From NCBI GenBank assembly GCA_905480595.1, contig CAJQQY010000346.1, forward strand, positions 1 through 36,350: DNA of 36,350 nucleotides. The letters run 5' to 3'. A program made the position numbers and the translations under genes. Within the stretch, counting starts at the first letter, position 1. Each line of letters starts with the position of its first letter. This document shows, in pieces, positions 12,001-17,250 of this stretch. This stretch comes from an uncultured Saprospiraceae bacterium. GTDB lineage: Bacteria > Bacteroidota > Bacteroidia > Chitinophagales > Saprospiraceae. The notes under the pieces were generated by a model. It worked only from the letters and a program-made list of their open reading frames with translations, searched no databases and had not been told where the DNA came from.

Positions 12001-12983
12001 TCTTGAATTTGCTTGATCACCGCAATAGTTTGGATCGCTGTACCATTTAAATTATTGCCACAAAGCGTACGTAAAACCAGTTCTAAATCAATCATCGACA
12101 TACTCAATTTCTTCGATAAGCGAATCAACCGACTTGCTCTTTGAAGACGAGTCACTCCATCAGGTGAAAGCAAAAAATTGACCTCTTCCGACTCATCCAT
12201 CGGTTGTTGAATTTCTCCCCAATTGATTTTGGTATCGTCATTTTCTAGAAAGGCATAACCATTCGTACCATGATTGATGAATGAATTATTAGCTAATAAT
12301 TCTAATTCAGATTTCCATTTAGTTTCGCCCTCAGGTTTCTTTGTTGTCGTACGGCTCAGATTTTGAAAAAGTAAGGCTTGACATTCTTCCAAAGAAATAT
12401 TGGTGATCTCCAAAAAACTTTCTAAATCACTCAGCTTAGCATGAAAATCGGAATCTAAACTAAAATGATCTTTGAAAAACTCCTTCACATTAGTAGGTTC
12501 CTGAATGATTACATTTAATTCTTCCTTCGTCAATTTGAGATATGATTTCGCCACTACTTCCGCCTCAGGTTTTTCGGCAAATAACTGGTAAATAGAGGAA
12601 GGAGCCACTTCCAAAAATTTTAAATATTGTAAATATTTTTTTTGCTCCAAATCAAAAGGCAGGTGGAAAGGATAGGTTTCCTCTCTTAAATTATCATAAG
12701 CGTTTTTGCCTGTTTCCTTATCTATTTTTTTCTCTAAGATTCTATTCACGATGTCGAGATAAGCAACTTCGGAAAAAGCATTTTTACCATTCAACGGAAT
12801 ATCTTTGACATCCGATCTTCGATCAAAAAATTTATTGCCTCCCGAAAATCTATCTTCTAATAATTGAAGTAAATCAGAAAGATATGCCGCAGGAGAATAA
12901 ACGGAACGGCCTTCTTGTCCTTTTTTAAAATTAATTTTTTCAAATAATTGCTCGAAACTCTGGAATTTATTGAGGTTTGACAT
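1..12983 (-). CDS. Giant Tc-toxin A subunit (TcA) with embedded hemopexin repeats, 3' end cut by the window
   Basis: One open frame of 4327 complete codons starts at the ATG at 12983 and is still open at position 1; I checked the frame at many points and saw no stop or shift. Residues 30-39 (SPAAYLSDLL) and 74-84 (AYLDIVNRILE) are the VRP1/TcA N-terminal signature. Hemopexin-like repeats fill about residues 1160-2480. After them come TcA core motifs: RDALMPYL and LLIDVEM (about 2630-2680), FLYPENYI (about 2735), the neuraminidase-like region with NGRVLVFW (about 2850), and PFDPHAIA to INEA (about 3764-3811). A helical pore-forming domain spans about 4000-4233. The frame leaves the window at LFDYDYQGHYCRQIK, the start of the TcB-binding domain, so I estimate 100-150 residues are missing. 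There is no signal peptide, as in known TcA proteins. TcA subunits form pentamers that bind cells and inject the TcC toxin through a channel. Photorhabdus TcdA1 is about 2516 residues; the excess here is the hemopexin block, N-terminal repeats and a coiled-coil insert. Target cells are unknown. Confidence 0.93.
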   Translation of the reverse strand, partial: MSNLNKFQSFEQLFEKINFKKGQEGRSVYSPAAYLSDLLQLLEDRFSGGNKFFDRRSDVKDIPLNGKNAFSEVAYLDIVNRILEKKIDKETGKNAYDNLREETYPFHLPFDLEQKKYLQYLKFLEVAPSSIYQLFAEKPEAEVVAKSYLKLTKEELNVIIQEPTNVKEFFKDHFSLDSDFHAKLSDLESFLEITNISLEECQALLFQNLSRTTTKKPEGETKWKSELELLANNSFINHGTNGYAFLENDDTKINWGEIQQPMDESEEVNFLLSPDGVTRLQRASRLIRLSKKLSMSMIDLELVLRTLCGNNLNGTAIQTIAVIKQIQDRFDLSIDECCALVVTMNNIGLGNEEEPIDLFNRVYNNSFTDFDPKYILGSGFVPMAYSDSEKYQAIRAPGDILSTENADYRKRIGKALHISERNLVMIVERFRAHFGETDAANNVFHSSTPEARPMLDVLYRMSKLVEILDITFEELFHIFDILEKDSSIHKFALFSVLIPYNPAEVDCYKIIQSKATIAINASLWLTQILIGITFWMQESDFTGEELKQILTGKPADEKAAKLLADQQLVFLNTLYGQIKPAFFSSKNFISERFNSRSARSIFRTVSDPSQKVISQKDHRLVYFEKMAAKKAAEQAVENLDIFSKEDFLGLGIEEKMVDKVFNNLIIKGYLNEEGGVIESAFPKEMADFKINSSSVDEKKALFETIQQLVNEEYEDNNTESSGVNVAVYISDFEGLDLPESRVMELYDNLIFNGYMDEEGNLVQPDFFIKKENAEEFEPNANIDIYSQQVYKKIKAKIDCFHQEKLILKSDHFSSLPLKKIEVEDLIENLRFNEYLDEQNAVVDKSKILELSADDMNLGIQFYMLRHQIITILQEEVIKFKIPYFTLSRETLGDVGEAIVAEMIFHELEKNHLEDGQMTMEGKLFFTNEDNVTNFHIGPYFTDIFHQTVFKTVQQIIDSYQRFQINEGDLIALDLEEEDMEDIIDILEDDGFLEGGIIKVAQRAYFLNINNALTFEVEGYADFSKDIFFILQDVALKTEEAVTEIYENIEEASAKQHNILMSSLGEYAEVSADTAEVILSHLFKNNPNLIEAIALPILKQVDEKGRITSTPKNNVFKVALQRLKQTALFVSKLQLNQAETEVIFNDQSLAEKLPEKLHLPTSLNNFDALLDNGDTILVFKNRRYWIYSKDEYTLLESEMPLSNLSENFGNLSQIDAAFTDASGKQWLIGRRNGEMDTPALAMYFCKNEKTGKWEIKEKLVGKVKSNFDSIENIDASFTDQDGKVYLFAGNQYMRYSDDLVADEGYPKMIKGNWINELEYDLPEKFYESIDASFTNLDGVTFIFKDGQFISSEDSTQTIPINAFWGKIKNNFNLAGKVDAAFVHANNVYFFSGNQVVAYSDSIENDGVVGMEGSLTSLKKLIPGLPDDFEMGIDAMLKGANNRYYVFKEKKFATLNNQLKSLSGKGESSLKPIELHWGRLKNNLSQTGKVDAALAGLDGRTYLFSGTQYYRYSKADYSKVDEGYPHTISKDWGGLEEVDSAFVLDGKTYLFGTDKNERRTYVQYSTNNYSLPDEGFPKDIDDNWWNLPNKLIEEGFDIPDAVFVGNDGNNYLFKGVNFVYYDTQHRWWSEPQKVAQRFDSIPFNQITAAFTGKDGRTYMFEDGPEVEINEEKMVVSSGNRNMTGLRFIRYTDKNYNKIDDRYPKSIIGSWGKVVNNIQKTKTIDAAVKLLSHEIIVAEDGTETSIENTHTYLFSGNQFFRYTGNSYKEVDEGYPKTIQNSLKEEPRFKNLTTDFSTGIDAAFADQRNVYLFRNGECTVVSEEKNKIYTKLTDTQISTAFIDEGSIYGMTNDAWYHLSALENDKVSATKKTPSVLQDVPSKFQTGVDAVLQGIDENTYIFKGKNCYNVSLEKEYPIGEEWGKSANLFQMEGKVDAGFLGRDGKTYLFSGDQFISYTPEGAALTKPPKPPIADNGPQSISKHWGGLTNVWVAFVKDEKTYLCEAADEDGNFRYLCYSSEDYTKPDTDTPMSADIYWWDMPEDYIEEGFDSVNAVLFEEDNMFLLNDESFVQYNKTEEIWTYPKPIRRIWRNLPDEHAKFENIKAAFTGSKNITYFFSENTFVEYEDSSDGIVLPIKNIESHWGIDHNNIVQGKNIDAAVVINNETTFLFSGDQYIRYSSDDYQFMDEEYPKLIIGNLRMEKGFEKISMELEEALGNNKNVTAILANQNNIYIFENDNCHVFSENTNRTYLIDRIGYLKNNISENNKVDAAYLNQEDQTFLFSGNQYYKYSTFDYEWVDEGYPKSIAGNLSNELDFAFSNDFLNRGVDAIFKAPNGSVYVFKDRLYQTSQKSEVTHLIENMWVKVHNQFTENVALPTVIDAAFTAPNGKTYFFKGNQYVCYSNLENEFIDEGFPKKIKDNWGNLFTGLRSRKDIIGDRDFEAKIDSAWVLEGHTYFGKGDEYVRYSNSDFTMMDSIYPQKFVSQWTDRNDFLLNDLRIVSRYKELNDQYQGGDMTLTDFFYEGIGYQKEPFQMLADIFDWNVEEVKWLKRNNVFLRPENEMEVSFDLEQVLGMYDIFAVANKVGATPSALYEKVWVKMFVDQNVESAATALYAQLGMNNSETDWKILARQMHDEMNLIKRDALMPYLIHILPEEAGVEDARDLFEHLLIDVEMGSDAKTSNIKEATAAVQLYFHRYFVSLEETKEIESENDMRDKEELKEWWKWMKNYRVWEANRKVFLYPENYIRPELRDTKTAEFKQLEDALLQGMITPESVESNYKNYIDTFSVVGNLKIAGGNVYKDERTKEDVLLLFGHSRTEPAEYYFRTARFEGDVAEWGAWEKTELNIKSDRVFPIFANGRVLVFWIEIEEYEDSKGTLSRQKSQKDKQDQSQVLEVNTSNTIVKHRAHVKFSYLNHSKRWSPPQNLRRGIDVNYKLDATYVEKVTKDEEDINEIRIFTGEYCLTSSKKNPAGDIKFIEEYPEYENLPDDFKLGLDSITTFKGKRYYFKGSKCVIQNIADGKWVKFDKGSSLVDTPIKISANELISTKGQLKVAIMSINIFGLGFLSYSSVEENKFEVPEYFDAAFNIDDEVLCLIDQEGNYTFFQEDPERDGGLVPLQENTLSANKLNSGIDFSFFVHTIANKGGQFAPADGVFKEEGAYYVLRNGQYECYDIDDRGMLKAREGFPKSIKGNLAFNMDKFFNRLHLVWHEAEGGNISINYTTSRGDLLLSGKLAPDFIFEEVAFNNNLEEQFIKDWKKILSNNFSPNYDERVTDQAVELVDDSKTSISDFIDSTGFLDSVHQGNKSLLEAIRLSKDKDSEDFPTVIEKSKTSLNVIEKSHGNVLNKIKEYAEKLEKAYDEWNTSDEDSEAMAKSELEKLRKEILKYERDFVKQEIEEKIIQLSKDLQLFKDKMNDLIFSKVIANHILIIENSQKFNEKVARLGSSVETIAGSDNSTLITKLKEKNEGLRSNYDSTKVQLQKTVKLFHFNGSTLASIPKLSSITEHLKSLYEKIDGKGKGIIPDLLKSLKESKTSALEFEKTSEDWTKKMILYLSAKEEELFGRFDLFHKKTDFGITNTTSNFSFGLVDWYVFEKAGGTFLCRPIPVLEKDNEGKEIWTSSEDGQYEIIRLTTNSAYQLSSRLFIGGIKELLELDTQSKTMEAPKFGKDISYNEGIIEDTTDKRIYRIPTSDHLDFQGANSVYYWELFFHAPFLIAQALNTAQKFDEAKEWYEFIFDPTKGNKVWRFLPFDDEDIEKNFISNAAQLKKYYNDPFDPHAIAGLRINAYRKAIVMNYIDNLLDWGDMLFRQYTMESINEARMLYILAYDLLGKKPQSAGARILTPDQTYQKQKEVNNIDLDIWDLENEPNDETTSELPQKPLYTIHASNLSAYFFIPENDLFIDYWDRVEDRLYKIRQSLNIKGIKQPLPLFQPHIDPMALVLAASSGAGIGSAMSSMNVAVPHYRFSFTINKAKELVDKLNQFGGELLGTLEKKDAEELGILQTRQEGIILKMSRELRESQLTEAENQLKSLKQNLDDAKRRLKYHEDTIEVGAIPAEEAQMALMGVAAAGHVVATIFNVLSAIAYPFPKAHLGPFTIGTTVDPGDIGEGLAKIGETASTASEGISILGELAGMVAQQERMLQDWEFQRDATKFEIEQMDLEIEGAELQIKMAALEIQIYEKEVEHQESIQSFYKEKFSNLELYQWMSSRMSSLYFQTYKLAYDMAKYAEKAFQYERGVKAAEVNFIQPNYWNSQRKGLMAGENLGMDLDRMEQAFLETHERRLEIAKNISLLELDPVAYLNLLKKGTCDFRLNEALFDYDYQGHYCRQIKTITL
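2560..3180 (-). other. Coiled-coil insertion within the TcA neuraminidase-like region
   Basis: Residues about 3268-3474 of the TcA protein are rich in Lys, Glu, Leu and Ile, with long helix-compatible runs such as SELEKLRKEILKYERDF and LQLFKDKMNDLIF. No such long charged helical segment comes to mind at this point of Photorhabdus TcA. It lies between the last hemopexin-like blade and the conserved helical stretch that leads to the PFDPHAIA motif. A structural stalk or oligomer contact is possible; this is inference. Confidence 0.5.
5540..9498 (-). repeat. Block of about 24 hemopexin-like repeats inside the TcA gene
   Basis: Each unit of about 50-60 residues follows the pattern DAAF, then TYLFSGNQYxRY, then VDEGYPKxI, then W-G-N-L. 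Reading residues about 1160-2480, I count 24 units, some degenerate (for example the one near 7480, which has lost the FSGNQ motif). Hemopexin domains are four-bladed propellers, so 24 units would fit six propellers. Hemopexin folds usually bind proteins, glycans or metals, so a receptor-binding role is reasonable but inferred. Three further weak blade-like segments lie at about 3390-4060, inside the neuraminidase-like region. Confidence 0.88.
6200..8868 (-). repeat. Eight-blade super-repeat, two copies in tandem within the hemopexin block
   Basis: Blades recur with a long period of about 430-460 residues. The unit at about 7495-8868 and the unit at about 6200-7495 match blade for blade: both have a GKVDA blade ending in W-G-G-L, then a blade with WWxxP followed by IEEGFD, then an AAFTG blade, then a KxIDAAV blade, then a short blade with a cysteine (ECTVV and NCHVF). 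This looks like an old duplication of a two-propeller cassette. Copy boundaries are approximate. Confidence 0.6.
9975..11015 (-). repeat. Four degenerate GYLDEEG helical repeats in the TcA N-terminal part
   Basis: Within the TcA frame, residues about 656-1003 carry four copies of a motif made of a helix followed by NGYLDEEG and a hydrophobic strand: LIIKGYLNEEGGV, LIFNGYMDEEGNL, LRFNEYLDEQNAV and LEDDGFLEGGII. The first three are spaced about 82 residues apart and the fourth about 157. Each is preceded by an amphipathic helix of the VFxxIxxxI type. I do not recognise the family; the helix plus beta-hairpin look suggests a small winged-helix-like or linker module. Confidence 0.55.
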
Positions 12984-13072
12984 TGGGGTATATTTTAACT
13001 TTTATAATTAGGGAAATTAATTCAAAGGTGCATCGTGCATGCAAAAGAAAAACGATATGTCTGGGAAAAATA

Positions 13073-13486
13073 CTAACTAATTCTCTGAACATGCTTTAGC
13101 AATAACTGAGTTTTAATTGCTAATGCTTTGTTGTAAAACTCTTCGGCAGCAGCTTCTTTTTTTGAAAACAAATGCGAATAGGTTTTAATGAAATTCTGCT
13201 TAGGCATAGAGGCAACCTGAATAGCCGAATGAATATTAGCTCCTATCAGGTCAAGGATTAATTTATTATTTTTTCTAGGTAAGATTTTTATCAGCCGTTG
13301 ATAGGCTTTAAGTTGAGGGATGATTTCCGCTTTGTGATCTTCTAGTTTTTTCCAATTCATGGCATCAACAGATGCTGAATCATTTAACATTGCGGTAAGG
13401 AGATTAACATTCTTATTTTGTGTTAACCACTTTTTTAAATAGACAAAACTATCTTGGTTTTGTTTGTTGTTTTCTTTTGTTTTCAT
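13073..13486 (-). CDS. Small TcA-associated protein, likely detached N-terminal module of the TcA toxin
   Basis: This 137-residue soluble protein has no signal peptide or membrane segment. Its core, residues 60-137, reads KAYQRLIKILP, then HSAIQVASMPKQNFI, then a helical tail ending ALAIKTQLLLKHVQ. From memory, the same order (QRLLRLxP, SAxxIAxM, F, ALxxK) precedes the SPAAYL motif in large fused VRP1/TcA-like proteins. Here the gene sits 89 bases upstream of the TcA gene on the same strand, and the TcA protein starts with SFEQLF just before its SPAAYL motif, where a fused protein would continue. I therefore read the pair as one operon with a split toxin N-terminus. The homology is weak by eye, so a standalone chaperone or unrelated helical protein remains possible. 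Confidence 0.62.
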   Translation of the reverse strand: MKTKENNKQNQDSFVYLKKWLTQNKNVNLLTAMLNDSASVDAMNWKKLEDHKAEIIPQLKAYQRLIKILPRKNNKLILDLIGANIHSAIQVASMPKQNFIKTYSHLFSKKEAAAEEFYNKALAIKTQLLLKHVQRIS

Positions 13487-14248
13487 CTTGGAGTTTCTTT
13501 AGAAGAGTATGTATGTATTATAATCTCAATTTAGTTTTCTTAATAGATATCATCATCTATCAAAGAATGATTCTTCATTTCTCAAAATTGAAGAATAACC
13601 TAATCTTGTTATCAATAATAACTTATCAGAAAATTTGAAGTATGGAAAAGAAGAGACCTGTATTGTGGTTCTAATCTATTCTGGTGCATTTGGTTTTTTG
13701 AAAAAAAAAAGACTATAATTAAACTTTAAACATATAAAACAAATTAATATACTGTTAAAAAGCATCTATGTAAAATATTTAATATAAAACAAATTAGCTT
13801 TTTTTTCTTTTATACCAAAATAAATTAGCTTTTTTCCTTATTTAAAGAATTACATTTTCCAATTGAAGTAGATTTTCACTCAATGTATTTTCCCTTTTTC
13901 TTTCACATTAGGCTATCTTATTTTCCATCGTTTTTGGAGATTATTTAAAAAAAATCAACCACCTCCAAAGGAGGTGGTTTTCTAAACTAGACTTAAAAAA
14001 AATGACTTTGATTTCATTGCGTATATGAGTGATTGAGTTGATTTTTTTGCAGCAAAAGTTAGGAATATAAACTCGCTGGCGGAAAGGAAAGAAGCTATCT
14101 ACCGAAAGTTAGAAGTAATCTTCCCAGATTAAAATGGTTTATGGAAATTAAGTGTGTACCAGCGTAAACGTTACGCTTTCAAAAGAAGAAGCAAAAACAA
14201 ACATATCACGGGTTAAATAAAAAAGTTAGCTGGCTCAACACCCATAAT
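13487..14248. other. AT-rich gene-poor stretch
   Basis: I see no credible gene here. The stretch holds several near copies of an AT-rich word (AAAACAAATTA at about 13737 and 13788, AAATAAATTAGCTTTTTT at about 13821), the hairpin at 13957-13979, and a small palindrome at 14162-14176 (GCGTAA, ACG, TTACGC). A short plus-strand frame around 14055-14132 (LAERKEAIYRKLEVIFPD) may be a decayed gene end but has no clear start. Confidence 0.6.
13957..13979. terminator. Strong hairpin, bidirectional terminator
   Basis: A perfect 10-bp stem (AACCACCTCC, loop AAA, GGAGGTGGTT) has a run of eight T within a few bases of the stem on the minus strand and TTT-CTAAA on the plus strand. It lies downstream of the recombinase fragment on the minus strand, so it may once have ended that gene. 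Confidence 0.75.
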
Positions 14249-14476
14249 TTAATCCTTTAATTTGGGAATGGTAAGAGATTTATAATCTGTCTCGAATGTG
14301 AAAAGTCTATTTTGAAATTCGTTATACTTGTTGGTAAGATAAGCGTTCAGACGACGGTTATTGGGTTTAACCCTTTCTTTCATTACATCCCAATATTTAG
14401 GCTCAATCATAAGACTTGCCGAGATGTACCTATTGGTAATTCTGAAGTGGATAGGAGCTTCTCCCTTCCTATGCAA
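14249..14476 (-). pseudogene. Tyrosine recombinase fragment (Arm DNA-binding domain only)
   Basis: The frame encodes RKGEAPIHFRIT, then YISASLMIEPKYWD, then RVKPNNRRLNAYL, which is the N-terminal arm-binding domain found in Bacteroidota phage and transposon integrases. The usual start is missing (only a TTG lies at 14476), and the frame ends after about 75 residues, with no core-binding or catalytic domain downstream toward 14000. A full integrase of this type has about 400 residues. This is a remnant of an integrated element. Confidence 0.7.
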
Positions 14477-14800
14477 TTGATTTCTTGAATTATCTTGTTA
14501 ATTATTTCTGTTACCATCTTATTCTGATATTCTAATAATAAGAAAAGTAGGTAGTATTTTTTCATGTTTTCGTCCAATTTTATTTGAGGTACATATCCAC
14601 GATCTGATATTTGGTTGATCGTAAAAAATTAAAAGGTGATGGATGAAAATTTGATATTTAAGAAATTGTTAGTTGAAGAAAAAGGTTGAGTGGAGGTATA
14701 TAAATTTTTAATGCTAAGTTTTACAAAAAAATCTTTTTCAGAAAAAGCCCTTATATGTAATTAGAAAAAGAAAAGAATGCTTTATAAAAATTTAAAGTAA
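14477..14800. other. AT-rich intergenic stretch before the AraC-type gene
   Basis: No supported gene. A 52-codon minus-strand frame starting with MKKYYLLFLLLEYQN overlaps the recombinase fragment out of frame and looks accidental. No clear TAnnTTTG promoter box was found in front of the AraC-type gene. Confidence 0.5.
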
Positions 14801-15658
14801 ATGCAATACATAAAAAATATTGACCTGAATATTTCACCCATATCCTTTCATGGATCGAGGGTTAATATTTCTCGAATCACCCATTATAAGCATGAAGTTG
14901 ACAATTCTCCGTTTTCAATAAAATTGGTTTTAGAGGGAGAAGAGATTTATTGGGTAAATGGTAAAAAATATATTCTGAAGAAGGATCAATTTCTTCTTGT
15001 TGATAGACATTCTAAAGTTTACTTTGATATTAATTGTAAAAATTACGCTAAAGGAATATGCTTCTACCCTTCCTTGGAACTCATTTCTAATATCATTTAC
15101 TGCACTACTCAGTCGGATAAAAGACTTCTTGATCAACCTGACGTTTCATCTGTACATCTAGAGTTTACGGAAAAAATATATCATTTGCAGGAAACCCAAA
15201 CAGGTCAAATGATCTCACAATATTATTCAATACTTCATGAACTCCATCATGGAAGATCTCAATTTGACTGGGATACTTTTATGATCCATTTTTGTGAAAA
15301 TTTGGTAAGGGATCAATTAAAAGTAGATCAGTTACTTTCTGCTCTTCCTTCAAGGAAAAGGAGTACGAAGGAAGAATTGTATAGAAGGATATCAGAAGTA
15401 AAAATACATCTCGATACTAACTATTCAGCCCCCATAGATTTAGATGCTATTACTGAAAAAGCTATGCTTTCTAAATATCATTTTGTGCGAAGCTTCAAAT
15501 CTATTTTTGGTATTTCGCCAATGAAATATTTGCTTCAATTGCGTCTTTTAGAAGCGAAAAAACTGAGAAAACAAGGATGCTCTTACCATGAAATTGCAAA
15601 TCTTGTCGGTTTTTCGGATCCACGCAATCTTCGTAAAGCTATGACTCGGAATAGTTAA
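14801..15658 (+). CDS. AraC-family transcriptional regulator
   Basis: This 285-residue protein has an N-terminal part compatible with a cupin-like sensor domain (VLEGEEIYWVNGKKYILKKDQFLLVD, residues about 45-72, broken here only as a descriptive span). It has a C-terminal AraC DNA-binding domain at about 190-285, with the two helix-turn-helix units around LDAITEKAMLSKYHFVRSFK and YHEIANLVGFSDPRNLRKA, and the typical FGISPMKYL linker. The second recognition helix lacks the usual SQSYFSRxFKK ending, reading DPRNLRKAMTRNS, so the C-terminus is shorter than normal. It lies 84 bases upstream of the PDZ-hydrolase gene on the same strand and may control that group of secreted proteins. The ligand is unknown. 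Confidence 0.88.
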   Translation: MQYIKNIDLNISPISFHGSRVNISRITHYKHEVDNSPFSIKLVLEGEEIYWVNGKKYILKKDQFLLVDRHSKVYFDINCKNYAKGICFYPSLELISNIIYCTTQSDKRLLDQPDVSSVHLEFTEKIYHLQETQTGQMISQYYSILHELHHGRSQFDWDTFMIHFCENLVRDQLKVDQLLSALPSRKRSTKEELYRRISEVKIHLDTNYSAPIDLDAITEKAMLSKYHFVRSFKSIFGISPMKYLLQLRLLEAKKLRKQGCSYHEIANLVGFSDPRNLRKAMTRNS

Positions 15659-15742
15659 GTTCAATTAATTGGATTTGTCTTTTTAGCAATTATTACCCCA
15701 TTTCTTTCATGAGATGTTCTTTTTTTTGTAAAAAAGTTCAAC

Positions 15743-17122
15743 ATGAAAGTCAATACAATTATATTTTTCATTCTATTTCTGATTAGTAATAATGGCTATA
15801 CTCAGCATCTTAATAGGAAGGCTCTTCTTGGTATTCATATGATTCCTTTGGAAGATACTACTAGGAATAAATTAAATTATCATAAGGATTATGGCATTTA
15901 TATTCCTTTGGTCATCAACGGAGCAACCTTTCAAGTAATGGGAATAGGTGAGGGAACTATTCTGGAAAAATTAAATGGTAAAAAAATTAAAACCCCAAGG
16001 GATGTAATAGATGTAATGCAAAATGTTACGAAAGGAGATGCAATCGAAGCTGTGGTATTTGAAAAAGGGATCTCATCAATCTATAAAGGAAATGCTATAG
16101 GAAAACCTTTAGAGGAACATGCTTATTCTAATGTGGAGTATAGTTCTGTGAATTATAAAGACAATAATCTACGTTCCATCCTTTATTTGCCTCATGGAAT
16201 TAAGCAACCACCCGTTGTTTTTTTTCTGCTAGGTTATACTTGTCAAACTATCGAAATGAATTTTGATAACCCTGCGAAACAATTAATAGATCATTGGATC
16301 AAGGAAGGTTTTGCAGTATATCTTGTTGAAAAACCAGGAATAGGAGATAGTGATTCAAAGCTTCCTTGTATTGACATTGATTTCAATCAAGAGCTTCAGG
16401 GTTTTTCAGAGGCATATGCTACCCTCCGAAGAAATACGAAAATAGATACGAGTCAAATCTTTCTTTTTGGGCATTCAATGGGCGGAGTCATTGCCCCTCT
16501 ACTCGCTAAAGAGTACCCCCCAAAGGGCATATTGGTTTATGGGGTTATTGGAAAGAATTGGTATGATTATATGCAAGATATGTATATAGAACAGCCGTTA
16601 CTTTTTGGGAATAGTGAAGCACAAATTGCAAATGATAATGTTTTTACACTTCCCTTTATTGAAGATCTTTTAAAAAAACGAAAACCTTTAGAAGAAATCT
16701 TAACTAGTCCAGTTTACGGTGAATTCCTTAAAGAAGAAGGAATTTATAATGATCTTTCTAATGGGTATTATATTCACCGACACATCAAATTCTGGCAAAC
16801 TCTGACAGATGTTGATATTCCGAACGCTTGGTCTAAAGTAAAATCTCCTGTGTGTGTATTACATGGAGAATACGACATTCAGGCTATTCATCCAAAATAC
16901 GGTGAAATGATCGTAACTAATGTAAATACCCATGGAGGAACAGCTACTTTCCGCCTATTTTCAAAATCAGAGCATGCTTTTTTGAAGTTTAATTCCCGAG
17001 ATGAACTGATGAGTTCTATGAATAACGGATCATATATTTCCAAATTTAGTACAAATTTTAATCAGGAAATTGCGACATACAGTTTGGAATGGATGAAGTC
17101 AATTAACATGATAAATAAATGA
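15743..17122 (+). CDS. Secreted alpha/beta hydrolase with N-terminal PDZ-like domain
   Basis: The 459-residue protein begins with a signal peptide (residues 1-21, ending NGYTQ). Residues about 28-118 resemble a PDZ domain (GIGEGTILEKLNGKKIKTP, then GDAIEAVVFEKG). Residues about 140-455 are an alpha/beta hydrolase of the dipeptidyl-peptidase or esterase type: the nucleophile elbow GHSMGG has Ser245, the acid is probably Asp378 in HGEYD, and the base is His411 in SEHAF. All three triad residues are present, so it should be active in the periplasm or outside. The substrate cannot be told. It follows the AraC-type gene on the same strand and precedes other secreted proteins. The PDZ-first order is unusual for small hydrolases, though similar Bacteroidota proteins exist as far as I recall. 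Confidence 0.85.
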   Translation: MKVNTIIFFILFLISNNGYTQHLNRKALLGIHMIPLEDTTRNKLNYHKDYGIYIPLVINGATFQVMGIGEGTILEKLNGKKIKTPRDVIDVMQNVTKGDAIEAVVFEKGISSIYKGNAIGKPLEEHAYSNVEYSSVNYKDNNLRSILYLPHGIKQPPVVFFLLGYTCQTIEMNFDNPAKQLIDHWIKEGFAVYLVEKPGIGDSDSKLPCIDIDFNQELQGFSEAYATLRRNTKIDTSQIFLFGHSMGGVIAPLLAKEYPPKGILVYGVIGKNWYDYMQDMYIEQPLLFGNSEAQIANDNVFTLPFIEDLLKKRKPLEEILTSPVYGEFLKEEGIYNDLSNGYYIHRHIKFWQTLTDVDIPNAWSKVKSPVCVLHGEYDIQAIHPKYGEMIVTNVNTHGGTATFRLFSKSEHAFLKFNSRDELMSSMNNGSYISKFSTNFNQEIATYSLEWMKSINMINK

Positions 17123-17250
17123 ATTGATCTCTATTTCGAAATAGGTTTATACTTGTCACTAAAAACTAAACCGTTCAAACCTTTATCCTATAAAGCAATA
17201 CATCTTTTTCAGCAAAACAAAATTTATCATTTTAAATAAAGAGAGCAATC

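Noticed and set aside
440..12565. Many short plus-strand and alternative minus-strand frames of 60-106 codons
   Set aside because: They lie within the coding frame of the TcA gene and show no protein-like features; they are shadows.
13073..13486. Antitoxin or immunity protein for the neighbouring toxin
   Set aside because: Tc toxins do not need an immunity gene, and the sequence fits a VRP1-adjacent module better; kept as a split module.
14524..14562. 52-codon minus-strand frame beginning MKKYYLLFLLL
   Set aside because: It runs out of frame into the recombinase fragment, and the hydrophobic start is probably accidental in AT-rich DNA.
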